NCBI RefSeq assembly: GCF_013201935.1
Contig: NZ_CP053833.1
Location: 620,001 to 684,000 of the forward strand
Length of the DNA: 64,000 nucleotides
From: Arcobacter cloacae
GTDB taxonomy: Bacteria > Campylobacterota > Campylobacteria > Campylobacterales > Arcobacteraceae
Direction of reading: 5' to 3'
The number at the start of each line of letters is the position of its first letter. The first letter of the stretch is position 1. This document shows positions 8,615-18,283 of the stretch, piece by piece. The notes below the pieces were generated by a model. That model saw nothing but the letters and a program-made list of their open reading frames with translations, searched no databases and was not told the origin of the DNA. Both the position numbers and the translations under genes were made by a program.

Positions 8615-9817
8615 CTATTTTTGTAATTCAGAAACAATTTTAAATGTATCATTTGCGATAACAAACTCTTCATTTGTAGGAATAACAAATATTCTTGATG
8701 CAGAACCATTTGTTGCAATATCTCTTGCTTCTCTTGATCTTCTGTTATTTTTAACAGGATCTATTACTAATCCCATTGAATCTAATCCAGCACAAACTTT
8801 TTCTCTAATTAATGCAGCATTTTCACCAATTCCACCTGTAAAACATAATGCATCAACACCATCAAGTGCAGCTACATAAGCTCCTACATATTTTTTGATG
8901 TTATAAGCAACCATATCAACTGCTAATCTACATTTATCATCACCATTTTGCATACCTTCTAAAACTTCTCTTAAATCAGAAGATTTTCCAGAAATTCCTA
9001 AGATACCAGATTTTTTATTCATAACGTCAAGAGCTTGATCAATTGTTAAATTTTCTCTACTCATCATATAAGAAATTGCACCAGCACCAACATCTCCAGC
9101 TCTTGTCCCCATCATTAAACCTTGAACAGGAGTTAATCCCATTGAAGTATCAATACATTTACCATTTAAAACAGCACTAACAGAAGAACCATTTCCTAAA
9201 TGACAAACAATAATTCTTGTATTTTGTTTTTTATCTAACATTGCTCTTGCTTCATTAGAAACAAAATAGTGAGAAGTTCCATGGAATCCGTATTTTCTTA
9301 TTCCATGTTTTGTATACATATCATGTGGTAAAGCATACATATAAGCATAATCAGGCATAGTTTGGTGGAATGCAGTGTCAAATACAGCTACATTTGGTTT
9401 ACCAGGCATTAATTGTTGACAAATTTCCATTCCCATAATATTTGCTGGATTGTGTAATGGAGCTAAAGGAATTAATTCTTTCATTTTAGCAATTACTTTA
9501 TCAGTAACCATAACAGAAGATGCAAACTCTTCTCCACCATGAACGGCTCTGTGTCCAATTGCATCAATATCATCAATAGAATTGATAACTTTTCCTTCAC
9601 TTTCTACCAATGTTTTTAAAACTAATTCAATAGCTTCTTTATGAGTTGGCATTGGAATTTCTAAAGTTAATTTTTGACCTTCACCAAATTCATGTTTTAA
9701 AATTCCATCAATTCCGATTCTTTCACAAAGACCAACAGCTAAAACTTCTTTTGTAGTTGGATTCATTAATTGATATTTTAAAGATGAGCTTCCTGCATTT
9801 AAAATGAATACTAACAT
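8615..9817 (-). CDS. ackA: Acetate kinase 1
   Basis: Interconverts acetyl phosphate plus ADP and acetate plus ATP. The 400-residue protein has the complete ASKHA fold: NAGSSSLKYQL at the N-terminus, catalytic Asp in FDTAFHQTMP, HLGNGSS, GTRAGD and FTGGIGEN near the C-terminus. It follows pta by 28 nt, giving a pta-ackA operon. That operon's promoter carries the TGCTA direct repeat shared with the symporter operons. A second acetate kinase gene follows pta on the other side at 11121. Confidence 0.97.
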   Translation of the reverse strand: MLVFILNAGSSSLKYQLMNPTTKEVLAVGLCERIGIDGILKHEFGEGQKLTLEIPMPTHKEAIELVLKTLVESEGKVINSIDDIDAIGHRAVHGGEEFASSVMVTDKVIAKMKELIPLAPLHNPANIMGMEICQQLMPGKPNVAVFDTAFHQTMPDYAYMYALPHDMYTKHGIRKYGFHGTSHYFVSNEARAMLDKKQNTRIIVCHLGNGSSVSAVLNGKCIDTSMGLTPVQGLMMGTRAGDVGAGAISYMMSRENLTIDQALDVMNKKSGILGISGKSSDLREVLEGMQNGDDKCRLAVDMVAYNIKKYVGAYVAALDGVDALCFTGGIGENAALIREKVCAGLDSMGLVIDPVKNNRRSREARDIATNGSASRIFVIPTNEEFVIANDTFKIVSELQK

Positions 9818-9845
9818 ATTTACTTTCCTTTTGTTTTAAGTTTAA

Positions 9846-10841
9846 TTATTTGATTTGAGTTGCTGTAATTGCAACTAAGTTTGCGATATCTTCTACTGAA
9901 CAACCTCTTGATAAGTCATTAACTGGTTGATTTAATCCTTGAACGATTGGTCCATGAGCTTCAGCTCCTGCAAATCTTTGAACAAGTTTATAACCAATAT
10001 TTCCAGACTGTAAATCAGGGAATACTAAGATATTTGCTTTCCCAGCTACTTTTGAACCTGGTGCTTTTTTTGCTCCAATTGCTTCAACAATAGCAGCATC
10101 TGCTTGTAATTCTCCATCAAATGAGAAGTCAACATTTCTTTCAGTTAAGATGTCACAAGCATATTGAACTTTATCAACTAATGGATGTGCAGCACTTCCT
10201 TTTGTTGAAAATGATAACATAGCAACTCTTGGTTCTAATCCAACAACAGAACTTGCAGTTGCAGCTGTAGCACAAGCTATATCAGCTAATTGTTCTGCAT
10301 TTGGCTCTGGAATAACAGCACAGTCAGCAAATAAAATTAAACCATTGTCACCAAATTTTCCATCAGCTGTTTCCATAATAAATGCAGAAGATACTGTATT
10401 TATTCCAGGAGCTGTTTTAATAACTTGAATAGCAGCTTTTAAAACATCAGCAGTTGGAGAGTTTGAACCTGCAACTAAACCATCAGCATCACCAAGTCTT
10501 ACCATCATACAACCAAAAAATCTAGGTTCAGTAGTCATAATAGTAGTCGCTTCTTCTCTTGAAAGATTTTTACTCTTTCTTAATTCAACTAACTCATCAA
10601 TATACTTATTAATATTATCAAATTTTTTAGGGTCAACAATTGTTGCACCTTCAATATTTGCTCCACATTTAGCTGCATCAGCTTTAATAGTTTCAGCATT
10701 TCCAATTAAAACCACTTTTGCAGTTTTTTCTTCTAAAACTTGTTGTGCAGCTTTTAGAACTCTTTCATCTTCTGGCTCTGGAAGAACAATAGTTCTTAAT
10801 TGCAGTTTCGCTTTTTCTTTGATACTTTCAATTAAACCCAT
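9846..10841 (-). CDS. pta: Phosphate acetyltransferase, short form
   Basis: Interconverts acetyl-CoA and acetyl phosphate. The 331-residue protein is the catalytic PTA_PTB domain only, without the N-terminal DRTGG/P-loop regulatory region of the E. coli enzyme. Motifs include LPEPEDERVL, FFGCMMVRLGDADGLVAGS and VFPDLQSGNIGYKLVQR. First gene of the pta-ackA operon. Its upstream region has a TATAAT and a TGCTA-N6-TGCTA direct repeat in the same geometry as two of the downstream symporter operons. The set may therefore switch together between acetate production and uptake. Confidence 0.95.
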   Translation of the reverse strand: MGLIESIKEKAKLQLRTIVLPEPEDERVLKAAQQVLEEKTAKVVLIGNAETIKADAAKCGANIEGATIVDPKKFDNINKYIDELVELRKSKNLSREEATTIMTTEPRFFGCMMVRLGDADGLVAGSNSPTADVLKAAIQVIKTAPGINTVSSAFIMETADGKFGDNGLILFADCAVIPEPNAEQLADIACATAATASSVVGLEPRVAMLSFSTKGSAAHPLVDKVQYACDILTERNVDFSFDGELQADAAIVEAIGAKKAPGSKVAGKANILVFPDLQSGNIGYKLVQRFAGAEAHGPIVQGLNQPVNDLSRGCSVEDIANLVAITATQIK

Positions 10842-10879
10842 GGGTAAGTTATCCTTTCTACTTTAATCTATGTGGAAAA

Positions 10880-10912
10880 ATTATAATTAAGAAGCGTAGC
10901 ATTAAAATAGCA
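10880..10912 (-). promoter_or_regulatory. TGCTA direct-repeat promoter, site A (pta-ackA)
   Basis: In the coding direction this reads TTGCTATTTTAATGCTA, then 11 nt, then TATAAT. Half-sites are at 10908-10912 and 10897-10901, and the -10 is at 10880-10885. It has no -35; the repeat occupies that place. The start codon is 38 nt beyond the -10. The same layout recurs at sites B, C and D. Confidence 0.65.
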
Positions 10913-11056
10913 ATCTCTTATAATCTCTCATAGGATAATTTTATAGAATAATTAAAAAAAAGTACATAAAATATACATAATTGTAAAAAAATTTTTAATT
11001 ATTGAGAAATAGTGTTAAGATATGACAATATTTTGTTTTGATTATATATAATAAGA

Positions 11057-11089
11057 GAGTATTTTGTACAATTATTGTACATAATACTC
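11057..11089. promoter_or_regulatory. Long palindrome between ackA2 and pta
   Basis: Two 16-nt arms (11057-11072 and 11074-11089) form an inverted repeat around one central base, with a single mismatch and a core TGTACAAT-T-ATTGTACA. It begins 32 nt after the ackA2 stop. It may act as the ackA2 terminator, although no T-run follows on the minus strand. The near-perfect symmetry without a loop also suits a dimeric repressor site. The rest of 10842-11120 holds only AT-rich sequence and site A. Confidence 0.45.
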
Positions 11090-11120
11090 AATTTTTCTCA
11101 TTTTTCTAAAATGTAACAGT

Positions 11121-12314
11121 TTAAGATTTTTTAATTAGATTAAAAGTGTCTTTTGCGATTACTAATTCTTCATTTGTGGGAATAACAAATATTTTAGTTT
11201 TTGAAGATTCTTTATTTATCTCTTTTATTTGTGTAAATCTACCTTTGTTTTTTTCAGTATCAATTTCTATTCCCATAAATTCTAAGCCTTGACAAACTTT
11301 TTCTCTTATTAAATCAGAGTTTTCTCCAATTCCAGCAGTAAAACATATAGCATCAACTCCATGCATTAATCCAGCATATGAACAAAGATATTTTTTTATT
11401 CTTCCGCATAACATCTCAATTGCAATTTTAGATCTTTTATCTCCATCATTAGAAGCTTTTATAACTTCTCTTAAATCAGAACTAATTCCTGAAATTCCTA
11501 AAATACCAGATTTTTTATTTAGATAGTTTATTATTTGGTGTGTATCTAAACCTTTTTTTTCCATTAAATAAGGAATAACACCAGCATCAATATCTCCACT
11601 TCTTGTACCCATGATTAATCCTTCAAGAGGTGTTAAGCCCATTGAGGTATTTATTGATTTTCCATCTTTTACAGCACAAACAGAAGAGCCATTTCCTAAA
11701 TGACAAACTATTATTTTTGAATCTTTTTTATTTAAAATTTTTATTGCTTCATTTGAAACATAATAATGACTTGTTCCGTGAAAACCATATTTTCTTAAGT
11801 GATGTTCTGTATAGTCACTATAAGGAACTGCATATAAAAAATTTTCTTCAGGCATAGTTTGATGAAATGCTGTATCAAAAGTGGCAACATTTGGGACATT
11901 TGGCATTAATTCTTTACATATTTTAATACCTAAAATATTTGCTGGATTATGCAAAGGTGCTAAAGGAATTAATTCTTCAATTTTTTTTATAACATCTTCA
12001 TTGATTAAAATTGATTGCTTAAAATATTCTCCACCATGTACAACTCTGTGCCCAATAGCTTCTATTTCAGTTATAGAATTTATTACTTTTGTTTCATCAT
12101 TTGTTAAAATTCTTAATACTAATTCAATAGCTTCTTTGTGAGTAGGAATAGGTAGTTCAAAAGTTAATTTTTTATTTTCTCCTATTTCATGTTTTAAAAT
12201 TCCATCAATTCCAATTCTTTCTACAAGACCACTAGCTTTTAATTCACCCGTTTTCGCATTTATTAGTTGATATTTTAGAGATGATGAACCAGCATTCAAT
12301 ACAAATACTAACAT
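11121..12314 (-). CDS. ackA: Acetate kinase 2
   Basis: A second, complete 397-residue acetate kinase, clearly paralogous to the one at 8615. It keeps NAGSSSLKYQL, FDTAFHQTMP, HLGNGSS, GTRSGD and the FTAGIGEN C-terminal motif. It differs from copy 1 mostly in conservative changes plus more Lys/Ile/Asn, so it has drifted towards AT-rich codons. It appears to be transcribed alone and its upstream region lacks the TGCTA repeat found before pta. A propionate kinase role is possible; sequence alone cannot separate the two. Confidence 0.92.
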   Translation of the reverse strand: MLVFVLNAGSSSLKYQLINAKTGELKASGLVERIGIDGILKHEIGENKKLTFELPIPTHKEAIELVLRILTNDETKVINSITEIEAIGHRVVHGGEYFKQSILINEDVIKKIEELIPLAPLHNPANILGIKICKELMPNVPNVATFDTAFHQTMPEENFLYAVPYSDYTEHHLRKYGFHGTSHYYVSNEAIKILNKKDSKIIVCHLGNGSSVCAVKDGKSINTSMGLTPLEGLIMGTRSGDIDAGVIPYLMEKKGLDTHQIINYLNKKSGILGISGISSDLREVIKASNDGDKRSKIAIEMLCGRIKKYLCSYAGLMHGVDAICFTAGIGENSDLIREKVCQGLEFMGIEIDTEKNKGRFTQIKEINKESSKTKIFVIPTNEELVIAKDTFNLIKKS

Positions 12315-12398
12315 ATAATTTCCTTTTTATAAACTTAAATAAAATTTAATAAATATTTTTAATTTATTAAAATAATAACTTATTAAAACTTAAAGATT

Positions 12399-13349
12399 TT
12401 ACTCAGCCCATTCAAAATCAGTAGTAAATACAATAGTTAGCCAAAGGTCAGGATCTTCTTTACCTAGTTCTTTTTCTATTTCATCTCTTAATAAATCCCA
12501 CTCTTCAAGTCTTTTAGGAGGCCAACTTTTTGGAACTATAAAATATAGTTCTATTTGTCTTCCTCTTCCTACTCTTGCTACATATGCTCTAAATGAATTA
12601 AATCCATATTTTTTTACTATATTTTGTGCAACATTATCAACATGAGATTTTAATTCTGAAGGAGTAACTAATAAAATATCAGCTAGTGCTTTTTTTACTG
12701 TTTTTAAAGGCATAGGGATTACTAATATTGTAACTATAATTAAAATAGCTGGATCTATATAAGGTGTAATCCATTGAAGATTAGTATTCATAGCAAAATA
12801 TCCAAATCCAAAGGCTATAAGATAACCAAATGACATTGAAGCAGAAATTAACCAGCTAATTGAATCAAGGGTAAGAAATTCTGAATTTATAGTTTTATTT
12901 GCTTTTTTGATATAAAAACCTAAACTAAGTTCTATAACTATTGATATTAAAGTAATTATTATTGCATAACCAAATAATATCTCTCTTCCACCTAATAAAA
13001 AACTATCAATTGCATTTATAAAAGCATAAGTAGCAGCAGTAATTAATAAAATACCATTTACTCCTAAAACAATTGGTTCAAGATGCCAAAAGCCCATAGT
13101 AAAATGTTTTTCAAGCCTACTATTAACAAAATCTTTAGAGGTCGAATTTATTATTAGTTTTGCTACAATTAAAGCAAGAGTTGTCATAACTGCATCTATT
13201 AATCCATAAATACTATCAAAAATAATAGTAGCAGAACTAGCAAGTAAACCAAAAATAATTCCAATAATTGCTAGTATGATTGTACTAAATATAGAAATTT
13301 TAAGTAAATTAGCTTCTGTTTTTAAATTCATATAAATTCTCTTAAACAT
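12399..13349 (-). CDS. Cation diffusion facilitator transporter
   Basis: An inner-membrane proton-coupled exporter of divalent metal ions. The 316-residue protein has about six membrane segments in the first 215 residues and a cytoplasmic domain after residue 225. The TM2 metal motif is D45-SIYGLI-D52, with Tyr48 at the place where zinc-type CDF members usually have His. TM5 contributes LDSISWLISAS. The C-terminal region has YFIVPKSWPPKRLEEWD, a less common ending. The metal is uncertain. It lies 84 nt after an exonuclease gene and may share its transcript. Confidence 0.8.
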   Translation of the reverse strand: MFKRIYMNLKTEANLLKISIFSTIILAIIGIIFGLLASSATIIFDSIYGLIDAVMTTLALIVAKLIINSTSKDFVNSRLEKHFTMGFWHLEPIVLGVNGILLITAATYAFINAIDSFLLGGREILFGYAIIITLISIVIELSLGFYIKKANKTINSEFLTLDSISWLISASMSFGYLIAFGFGYFAMNTNLQWITPYIDPAILIIVTILVIPMPLKTVKKALADILLVTPSELKSHVDNVAQNIVKKYGFNSFRAYVARVGRGRQIELYFIVPKSWPPKRLEEWDLLRDEIEKELGKEDPDLWLTIVFTTDFEWAE

Positions 13350-13433
13350 AGATATACAATAAAAGATATTTTGTATTGTGAATTAATATTATATTTAAAA
13401 ATGGTTACAATAGAGTAATTATTTTTTTATAAA

Positions 13434-14054
13434 TTATTTGATTTTTACATTTGGTAAATTTTTTAATTTTATAAAAATCATTGAAGTCATTAATGCATCA
13501 TTATAAGCATCATGTTTACCTAAACTTGGTATTTCTAAATCCTGCATTATTGTATTAAATCTTAAATCAATATAACTTTGAGGAATAACATCTATTTTAT
13601 AATCATGATAAATTTCTGAAACTTCAAGAGCTTTATTTGGAAGTTTAATTCCTAGTTTAGGTTTTAAATATTTATTTATCATCGCAATATCAAATTCTAA
13701 AAAATAACCCACTAAAGTTCTATTTCCAATATATTCTAAAAATTCTTCAATTACATTATTAATATCTTCAGCATCAGCTAAATCACACTCTCTTATATGA
13801 TGAATCTTTATAGCATCTGCTTGTAATTTTGTTTTTGGTTTTACAAATTTTACAAACTTTTTACTAGAAACAATAGTATTATTTTTTATTATAACTGCAC
13901 CAATAGATACTATATCGTCAATTTTAGGGTTTAGTCCAGTTGTTTCACAATCAAAACAAACATACTCATCTTCAATTGGTTTATCGAATAAAAATGAGTA
14001 TTTTTCATCTTTTAAATTTTTTTTATTAAAGTAGTTTTTTATAGTTCTAAACAT
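13434..14054 (-). CDS. DEDDh 3'-5' exonuclease, DnaQ-like (copy 1)
   Basis: A 206-residue single-domain exonuclease of the DnaQ/epsilon family. Exo I is FDCETTGLNP (D and E ligands), Exo II includes VGYFLEFDIAMI, and Exo III is HDAYNDALMT (catalytic His and Asp). The ATG overlaps the upstream DUF294 gene by 8 nt, and the same pair recurs at 20434/21066, so the two proteins probably act together. Members of this pairing sit next to acetate-type symporters in other Proteobacteria (from memory). The substrate (DNA, RNA or a small nucleotide) is unknown. Confidence 0.85.
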   Translation of the reverse strand: MFRTIKNYFNKKNLKDEKYSFLFDKPIEDEYVCFDCETTGLNPKIDDIVSIGAVIIKNNTIVSSKKFVKFVKPKTKLQADAIKIHHIRECDLADAEDINNVIEEFLEYIGNRTLVGYFLEFDIAMINKYLKPKLGIKLPNKALEVSEIYHDYKIDVIPQSYIDLRFNTIMQDLEIPSLGKHDAYNDALMTSMIFIKLKNLPNVKIK

Positions 14055-15888
14055 AGTTCAACTTAAAATGAAATTCTAATTTTTTCTTTAATTTATTTAT
14101 AATTTTAAAAGAGTCTTTTAGTAAATCTTTTTCCATAGTATTTAAATTATTCGGATTGATATAATTATCAATCTCTTCTTTTTTATCTAATTTATCTAAA
14201 TTTGATTTCAATCTTAGATTTGTTAAAAAATTAAATGCCATAGTTAATTCTTTTGCTAATTCTTCTTCTAAAACACCTTTTTCTGATAATTTTTTTATTC
14301 TTTTTGCTGTGTTAGCATTAAATATTTTATTTTCTAAGCTTAGACTTCTAATTCCTTGAACAATTATAAAAATCCCACCTTTTTTTATATCTATCTCATT
14401 TTTGTGTTTATTATCTTTACTGTTTAAAACAAAACCATCAAAGAATCCTAATGGCACATCAAAACCTGTAATTATTTTTGCAAAATGTGAATTGAATTGT
14501 TGAGAATTTCCGCAAACATTGAATAGATATTCTTTTAATTTAGTAATTAGTTCTTTATCCCCTGAAACACAAACTGCATCATAAAAAATAGCAATATTCA
14601 TAAAGTTATCACCTGAAGGTTCATTTACCCATTTGAAAATTAAATCTTTAAAATCAGATTTTTTTCTACACCAATAAGGATTTGAAACCATTATATTTCC
14701 TGGACATCTTGGAAAACCAAAATCAACTAAAGTTTCAGTAAATATATGGGTAAACTCTTTAAGTTTTTCATCACTAATAGTGCAATCATCAGCTAAAATC
14801 AATGCATTATCTTGGTCAGTTTTAAGAATTTGTTCTCCTCTTCCTTCACTTCCCATAACAACTAAACATGATTTCTCATAAAGTTCAGCAGGTGCTAAAA
14901 TTTTATATAGTTTATCAAGTAATTTTTTGTTTAATTGATTAATTAATTTTGAGATAAACTCAATTTTTACACCTTTTGCATTTAATGATTTAATGATTTT
15001 AATAAAAGATAAAGAGGCTTCTTTTAACTCTTCTACTGTTTCTGCTTTCACTATTTGATTTGATACAGCAAAGGTGTTTGTAGCAAAAAAAGATGATAAT
15101 GATATTTGATCTAAAATACCAATTATTTCTTCATTTTCATTTCTTACAACAACCCTTTTAATACCATGTTTTGCCATCAAAAGTTGAGCATTAAATAAAA
15201 AATCATCTTCATATACAAAGATTAATCCTTTTGATGCAATTTTAATAACTTTATCATCAAAATCCATACGGTTTAAAATTACTTTTTGTCTAAAATCTGA
15301 ATCTGTAACTATATACATTTCTTGATTATTATCTTTTAATAAAACTGTTGGAACTTTCTCTTTTTTTATTATGCTTGCTGCTTCATATATTGTTTTTTCT
15401 GTATCAATAATTACTGCTTTATGTATTTTTGCATCTTTTACTTTTGCAACCATAATATTTGCCATATCTTTATTTTTTTCATGGGAAATATTATTGTTTA
15501 GCTTTTCTGAAATTGATTGAAAAAAGTAGTTTTCAAGTTCTTGATTTTCATGTAATATTTGAATAAAAAATTTTCTAGGTAAAATATAACATATAGTCTC
15601 TTCAGTTGTTACAAAAGAGTTTTTTGAGTAGTTTTCTATTAAAGATATTGAATCAAATATCTCATTTTTTGAGTATATAGATAAAACTTCATCTTCTTGT
15701 TTTTCTTGAATTAACCCTTTTAAAATAAAGAATAAAAATTCAGGAGAAGAACCTTGTGCTTGAACAATTTCATTTGCTTTATAATAAGCAATATCTAAAT
15801 TATCTATAAAATCATCAATCTGATCTGAAGTTAAATGATTAAAAGGATGAATTGATGAAATAAATGCTTTTTGTTCTAATATACTCAT
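14047..15888 (-). CDS. cNMP-binding/CBS/DUF294 nucleotidyltransferase-like protein (copy 1)
   Basis: A 613-residue putative signalling protein. Domains in order: cyclic-nucleotide-binding-like fold (about 10-125), a CBS pair (about 150-270), a DUF294 nucleotidyltransferase domain with GSEGRGEQ (346-353) and the metal-binding TDQD (357-360), and a DUF294 C-terminal domain (about 470-610). The nucleotidyltransferase motif is of the GlnD kind, so it may nucleotidylylate a partner protein. AGAGGT precedes the ATG. It follows the symporter gene at 16013 after a strong hairpin and is coupled to an exonuclease gene. The target is unknown; the small DUF485 protein or the symporter is a reasonable guess. 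Confidence 0.82.
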   Translation of the reverse strand: MSILEQKAFISSIHPFNHLTSDQIDDFIDNLDIAYYKANEIVQAQGSSPEFLFFILKGLIQEKQEDEVLSIYSKNEIFDSISLIENYSKNSFVTTEETICYILPRKFFIQILHENQELENYFFQSISEKLNNNISHEKNKDMANIMVAKVKDAKIHKAVIIDTEKTIYEAASIIKKEKVPTVLLKDNNQEMYIVTDSDFRQKVILNRMDFDDKVIKIASKGLIFVYEDDFLFNAQLLMAKHGIKRVVVRNENEEIIGILDQISLSSFFATNTFAVSNQIVKAETVEELKEASLSFIKIIKSLNAKGVKIEFISKLINQLNKKLLDKLYKILAPAELYEKSCLVVMGSEGRGEQILKTDQDNALILADDCTISDEKLKEFTHIFTETLVDFGFPRCPGNIMVSNPYWCRKKSDFKDLIFKWVNEPSGDNFMNIAIFYDAVCVSGDKELITKLKEYLFNVCGNSQQFNSHFAKIITGFDVPLGFFDGFVLNSKDNKHKNEIDIKKGGIFIIVQGIRSLSLENKIFNANTAKRIKKLSEKGVLEEELAKELTMAFNFLTNLRLKSNLDKLDKKEEIDNYINPNNLNTMEKDLLKDSFKIINKLKKKLEFHFKLNYV

Positions 15889-15979
15889 AAGACCTCTTTA
15901 AGAATAAGTATAAAATGATAGCTAAAAATTAATAAGATTATTATTTGAAAAAGTTATAAAATAGATGATTATAAAAGAA

Positions 15980-16006
15980 TTTACCAAAGGAAAATCCTTT
16001 GGTAAA
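15980..16006 (-). terminator. Hairpin between symporter 1 and DUF294 copy 1
   Basis: A perfect 12-bp stem (15980-15991 with 15995-16006) and a 3-nt loop, just after the symporter stop. In the minus direction TTCTTTT follows. It probably reduces read-through into the DUF294-exonuclease pair, making these the weakly expressed tail of the operon. Confidence 0.65.
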
Positions 16007-16012
16007 TAAAAG

Positions 16013-17662
16013 TTAGTGAGAAACTGCTCCAGCAGCACCAATACCAGTGTTTGCTCTAACATTTTGTGCTCTAAATAGTTCTCTTTCATGTTTTGCTCTA
16101 TCTGATGTGTCAATTTTAGAGAAGAACCAAATTGAAACGAAAGCAACAGTTACAGAGAATAGTGCAGGGTGAGCATAAGGGAAAATAGCTTTTTCATTTC
16201 CTAAAATTTCAACCCAAACATTTGGACCTAAAATAACTAATGCAACAGCAGTAATTAATCCCATAAATCCACCAATAAACGCACCTCTTGTTGTTAATCT
16301 TGACCAATAAATTGATAAGAATAAAATTGGGAAGTTTGCACTTGCTGCAATACCAAACGCTAATCCAACCATATAAGCAATGTTTTGAGATTCAAAAGCA
16401 ATACCTAAAGTTACTCCAATAACACCAACTAAAATAACAGTGATTTTTGAAATTTTTACAATTTTTTCATCACTAGCATTTGGGTTGATAACATTTGCGT
16501 AAATATCATGTGAAATTGCTGATGCACCAGCAAGTGTTAATCCTGAAACAACAGCTAAAATAGTAGCAAATGCAACAGCTGAAATAAATCCTAAGAATGC
16601 ATTTCCACCTAACATATGAGATAAGTGAACAGATGCCATATTTGAACCACCAAATAACTTACCATCTACAAAATATTGAGCACCTTCAGCAGAATTTAAA
16701 AATGCTATAGCACCAAATCCAACTACAGTAATAATAACCCAGAAATATGCTACAAATCCAGTTGCATAAACAACAGATTTTCTAGCTTCTTTTGCATTTC
16801 CAACTGTAAAAAATCTCATTAATACGTGAGGTAAACCAGCTGTTCCAAGCATTAATGCCATACCTAAAGAAATAGCAGAAATAGGGTCACTTATAAATCC
16901 TCCTGGACTTAAAATAGCTTCACCTAATGAGTGGTTTTCAACTGCTTTAACAGCTAAAGCTTCAAATGAGAAATTAAAGTGATATAAAACCATAATGGCC
17001 ATAAATGAAACACCAGAAAGTAATAAAACAGCTTTGATAATTTGTACCCAAGTAGTTGCAAGCATCCCTCCAAATGTTACATAAATAATCATTAATGCTC
17101 CAACCATAAATACAGCGTATTCATACTCCATACCAAATAAAACTTGAATTAGTTTTCCAGCTCCAACCATTTGTGCAATAAGATATAAAATTACAACAGA
17201 TAAAGAACCAAATGCAGCAAGAGTTCTAATCTCTTTTTGACCTAATCTATAAGCTGCAATATCTGCAAATGTAAATTTACCTAAGTTTCTTAATTTTTCA
17301 GCCATGAAAAAAAGAATTACAGGCCAACCAACTAGGAAAGAAACGGCATAGATAACTCCATCATAACCCTTCATATAAATAAGTCCAGATACTCCAAGAA
17401 ATGCAGCAGCAGACATATAATCACCAGCAATTGCTAAACCATTTTGAAAACCAGTTATTCCTCCACCAGCTGTATAAAAATCATTTGCTGATTTTGTTTT
17501 TCTAGCTGCCCAATAAGTAATACTCAATGTTCCAGCAATAAATATTAAGAACATGATAATTGCAGGAATATTAAGTTCTCTTTTTGTTGCTTCAAAAGTT
17601 GCATCACCTGCTGCAAATGCTGTTAAAGCTATAAGTGAGATAAGTGCTAATATTTTTAACAT
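16013..17662 (-). CDS. actP: Cation:acetate symporter, ActP-like (1)
   Basis: A sodium:solute symporter family member that probably takes up acetate or another short carboxylate. The 549-residue protein has an N-terminal signal-like hydrophobic segment and about 13 membrane helices, with [30 protein letters not shown]-type ActP motifs (only key parts quoted: FYTAGGG, GDYMSAA). [15 protein letters not shown] is also present. The ATG overlaps the stop of the DUF485 gene, as in the E. coli yjcH-actP pair. The operon promoter has the TGCTA repeat (site B). A near-identical paralog lies at 18284. Acetate is inferred from family and from pta-ackA nearby. Confidence 0.88.
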   Translation of the reverse strand: MLKILALISLIALTAFAAGDATFEATKRELNIPAIIMFLIFIAGTLSITYWAARKTKSANDFYTAGGGITGFQNGLAIAGDYMSAAAFLGVSGLIYMKGYDGVIYAVSFLVGWPVILFFMAEKLRNLGKFTFADIAAYRLGQKEIRTLAAFGSLSVVILYLIAQMVGAGKLIQVLFGMEYEYAVFMVGALMIIYVTFGGMLATTWVQIIKAVLLLSGVSFMAIMVLYHFNFSFEALAVKAVENHSLGEAILSPGGFISDPISAISLGMALMLGTAGLPHVLMRFFTVGNAKEARKSVVYATGFVAYFWVIITVVGFGAIAFLNSAEGAQYFVDGKLFGGSNMASVHLSHMLGGNAFLGFISAVAFATILAVVSGLTLAGASAISHDIYANVINPNASDEKIVKISKITVILVGVIGVTLGIAFESQNIAYMVGLAFGIAASANFPILFLSIYWSRLTTRGAFIGGFMGLITAVALVILGPNVWVEILGNEKAIFPYAHPALFSVTVAFVSIWFFSKIDTSDRAKHERELFRAQNVRANTGIGAAGAVSH

Positions 17663-17976
17663 TATAATAAATCCTTTACATCTTTTTTAATATCGTTAGT
17701 TAAATCTTCAAACTCTGAATTTGCTTTTTTTACATATACCAAAGTTGTTAAAAAACTAAGTACTAAAATTGCTAATGCAATAGGAAATGCAATAGTAGTC
17801 ATGTTATCTCCAATTTTTGCTGCTAACAGTTCTTTGTCAAATGCAATTACTAAAATAAATGCATAAAACATAACTAATACAAAAATACCAAGCTTAATAC
17901 CTAAGCCATTTCTTTTTGAAACTAATTCTTTATATTTAGGATTAGATTCAATTCTTTCAACCAATTCGTCGTTCAT
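17662..17976 (-). CDS. yjcH: DUF485 membrane protein, YjcH-like (1)
   Basis: A small inner-membrane partner of the ActP symporter, of unclear role. I place the start at the ATG at 17976 (104 residues), which has AAGGAAG six bases upstream and matches the 105-residue paralog at 19933. An in-frame ATG at 18021 would lie almost at the predicted transcription start and has no ribosome site. [12 protein letters not shown] is conserved with the paralog, and two membrane helices lie at about 27-50 and 60-82. The stop overlaps the symporter start. Confidence 0.85.
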   Translation of the reverse strand: MNDELVERIESNPKYKELVSKRNGLGIKLGIFVLVMFYAFILVIAFDKELLAAKIGDNMTTIAFPIALAILVLSFLTTLVYVKKANSEFEDLTNDIKKDVKDLL

Positions 17977-18030
17977 TCTGCTTCCTTTTTGATAAGATAA
18001 TAAATTTTCATTTATTACCATTTTTCATAA

Positions 18031-18062
18031 ATACTAAATTAATTAATAGCATTAAAATAGCA
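18031..18062 (-). promoter_or_regulatory. TGCTA direct-repeat promoter, site B (DUF485-ActP 1)
   Basis: Reads TTGCTATTTTAATGCTA in the coding direction, identical over 17 nt to site A. Half-sites are at 18058-18062 and 18047-18051. The -10 is weaker here: TAGTAT (18031-18036), 10 nt after the repeat. Flanking sequence differs from site A, so the repeat itself is conserved. Confidence 0.6.
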
Positions 18063-18249
18063 AATGAAAAAAAGTAACTGATTATACATATAAAAGCTTT
18101 TTTTTATTAGTTAATTGAATAAAATGTGTAAGAATTGTGTAAAAATTTGTAAAATTGTAACAAAAATACGAATATAAATTATTAAATTTAATTGTTTAAA
18201 TTAAGTTTCAGTTAAGATTTGATTATAAGAATAAATTATAAAATAGAAT

Positions 18250-18275
18250 TACTAAAGAGATTTCTCTCTTTAGTA
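18250..18275 (-). terminator. Terminator-like hairpin after symporter 2
   Basis: A perfect 11-bp stem (18250-18260 with 18265-18275) and a 4-nt loop lie nine bases after the stop of the second ActP-like gene. The following minus-strand sequence is only moderately T-rich. It separates this operon from the next, which starts from site B. Confidence 0.65.
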
Positions 18276-18283
18276 AAAAAATA

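Noticed and set aside
15922-16146. Open frame antisense to and overlapping the end of symporter 1
   Set aside because: It lies in another frame across a conserved gene and a hairpin, has no ribosome site and a composition typical of shadow frames. The same holds for 18223-18483 and the other frames opposite clear genes.
17977-18021. Longer N-terminus for the first DUF485 protein
   Set aside because: The extra 15 residues are absent from the paralog, the upstream ATG lacks a ribosome site, and it would lie at the predicted transcript start downstream of site B.
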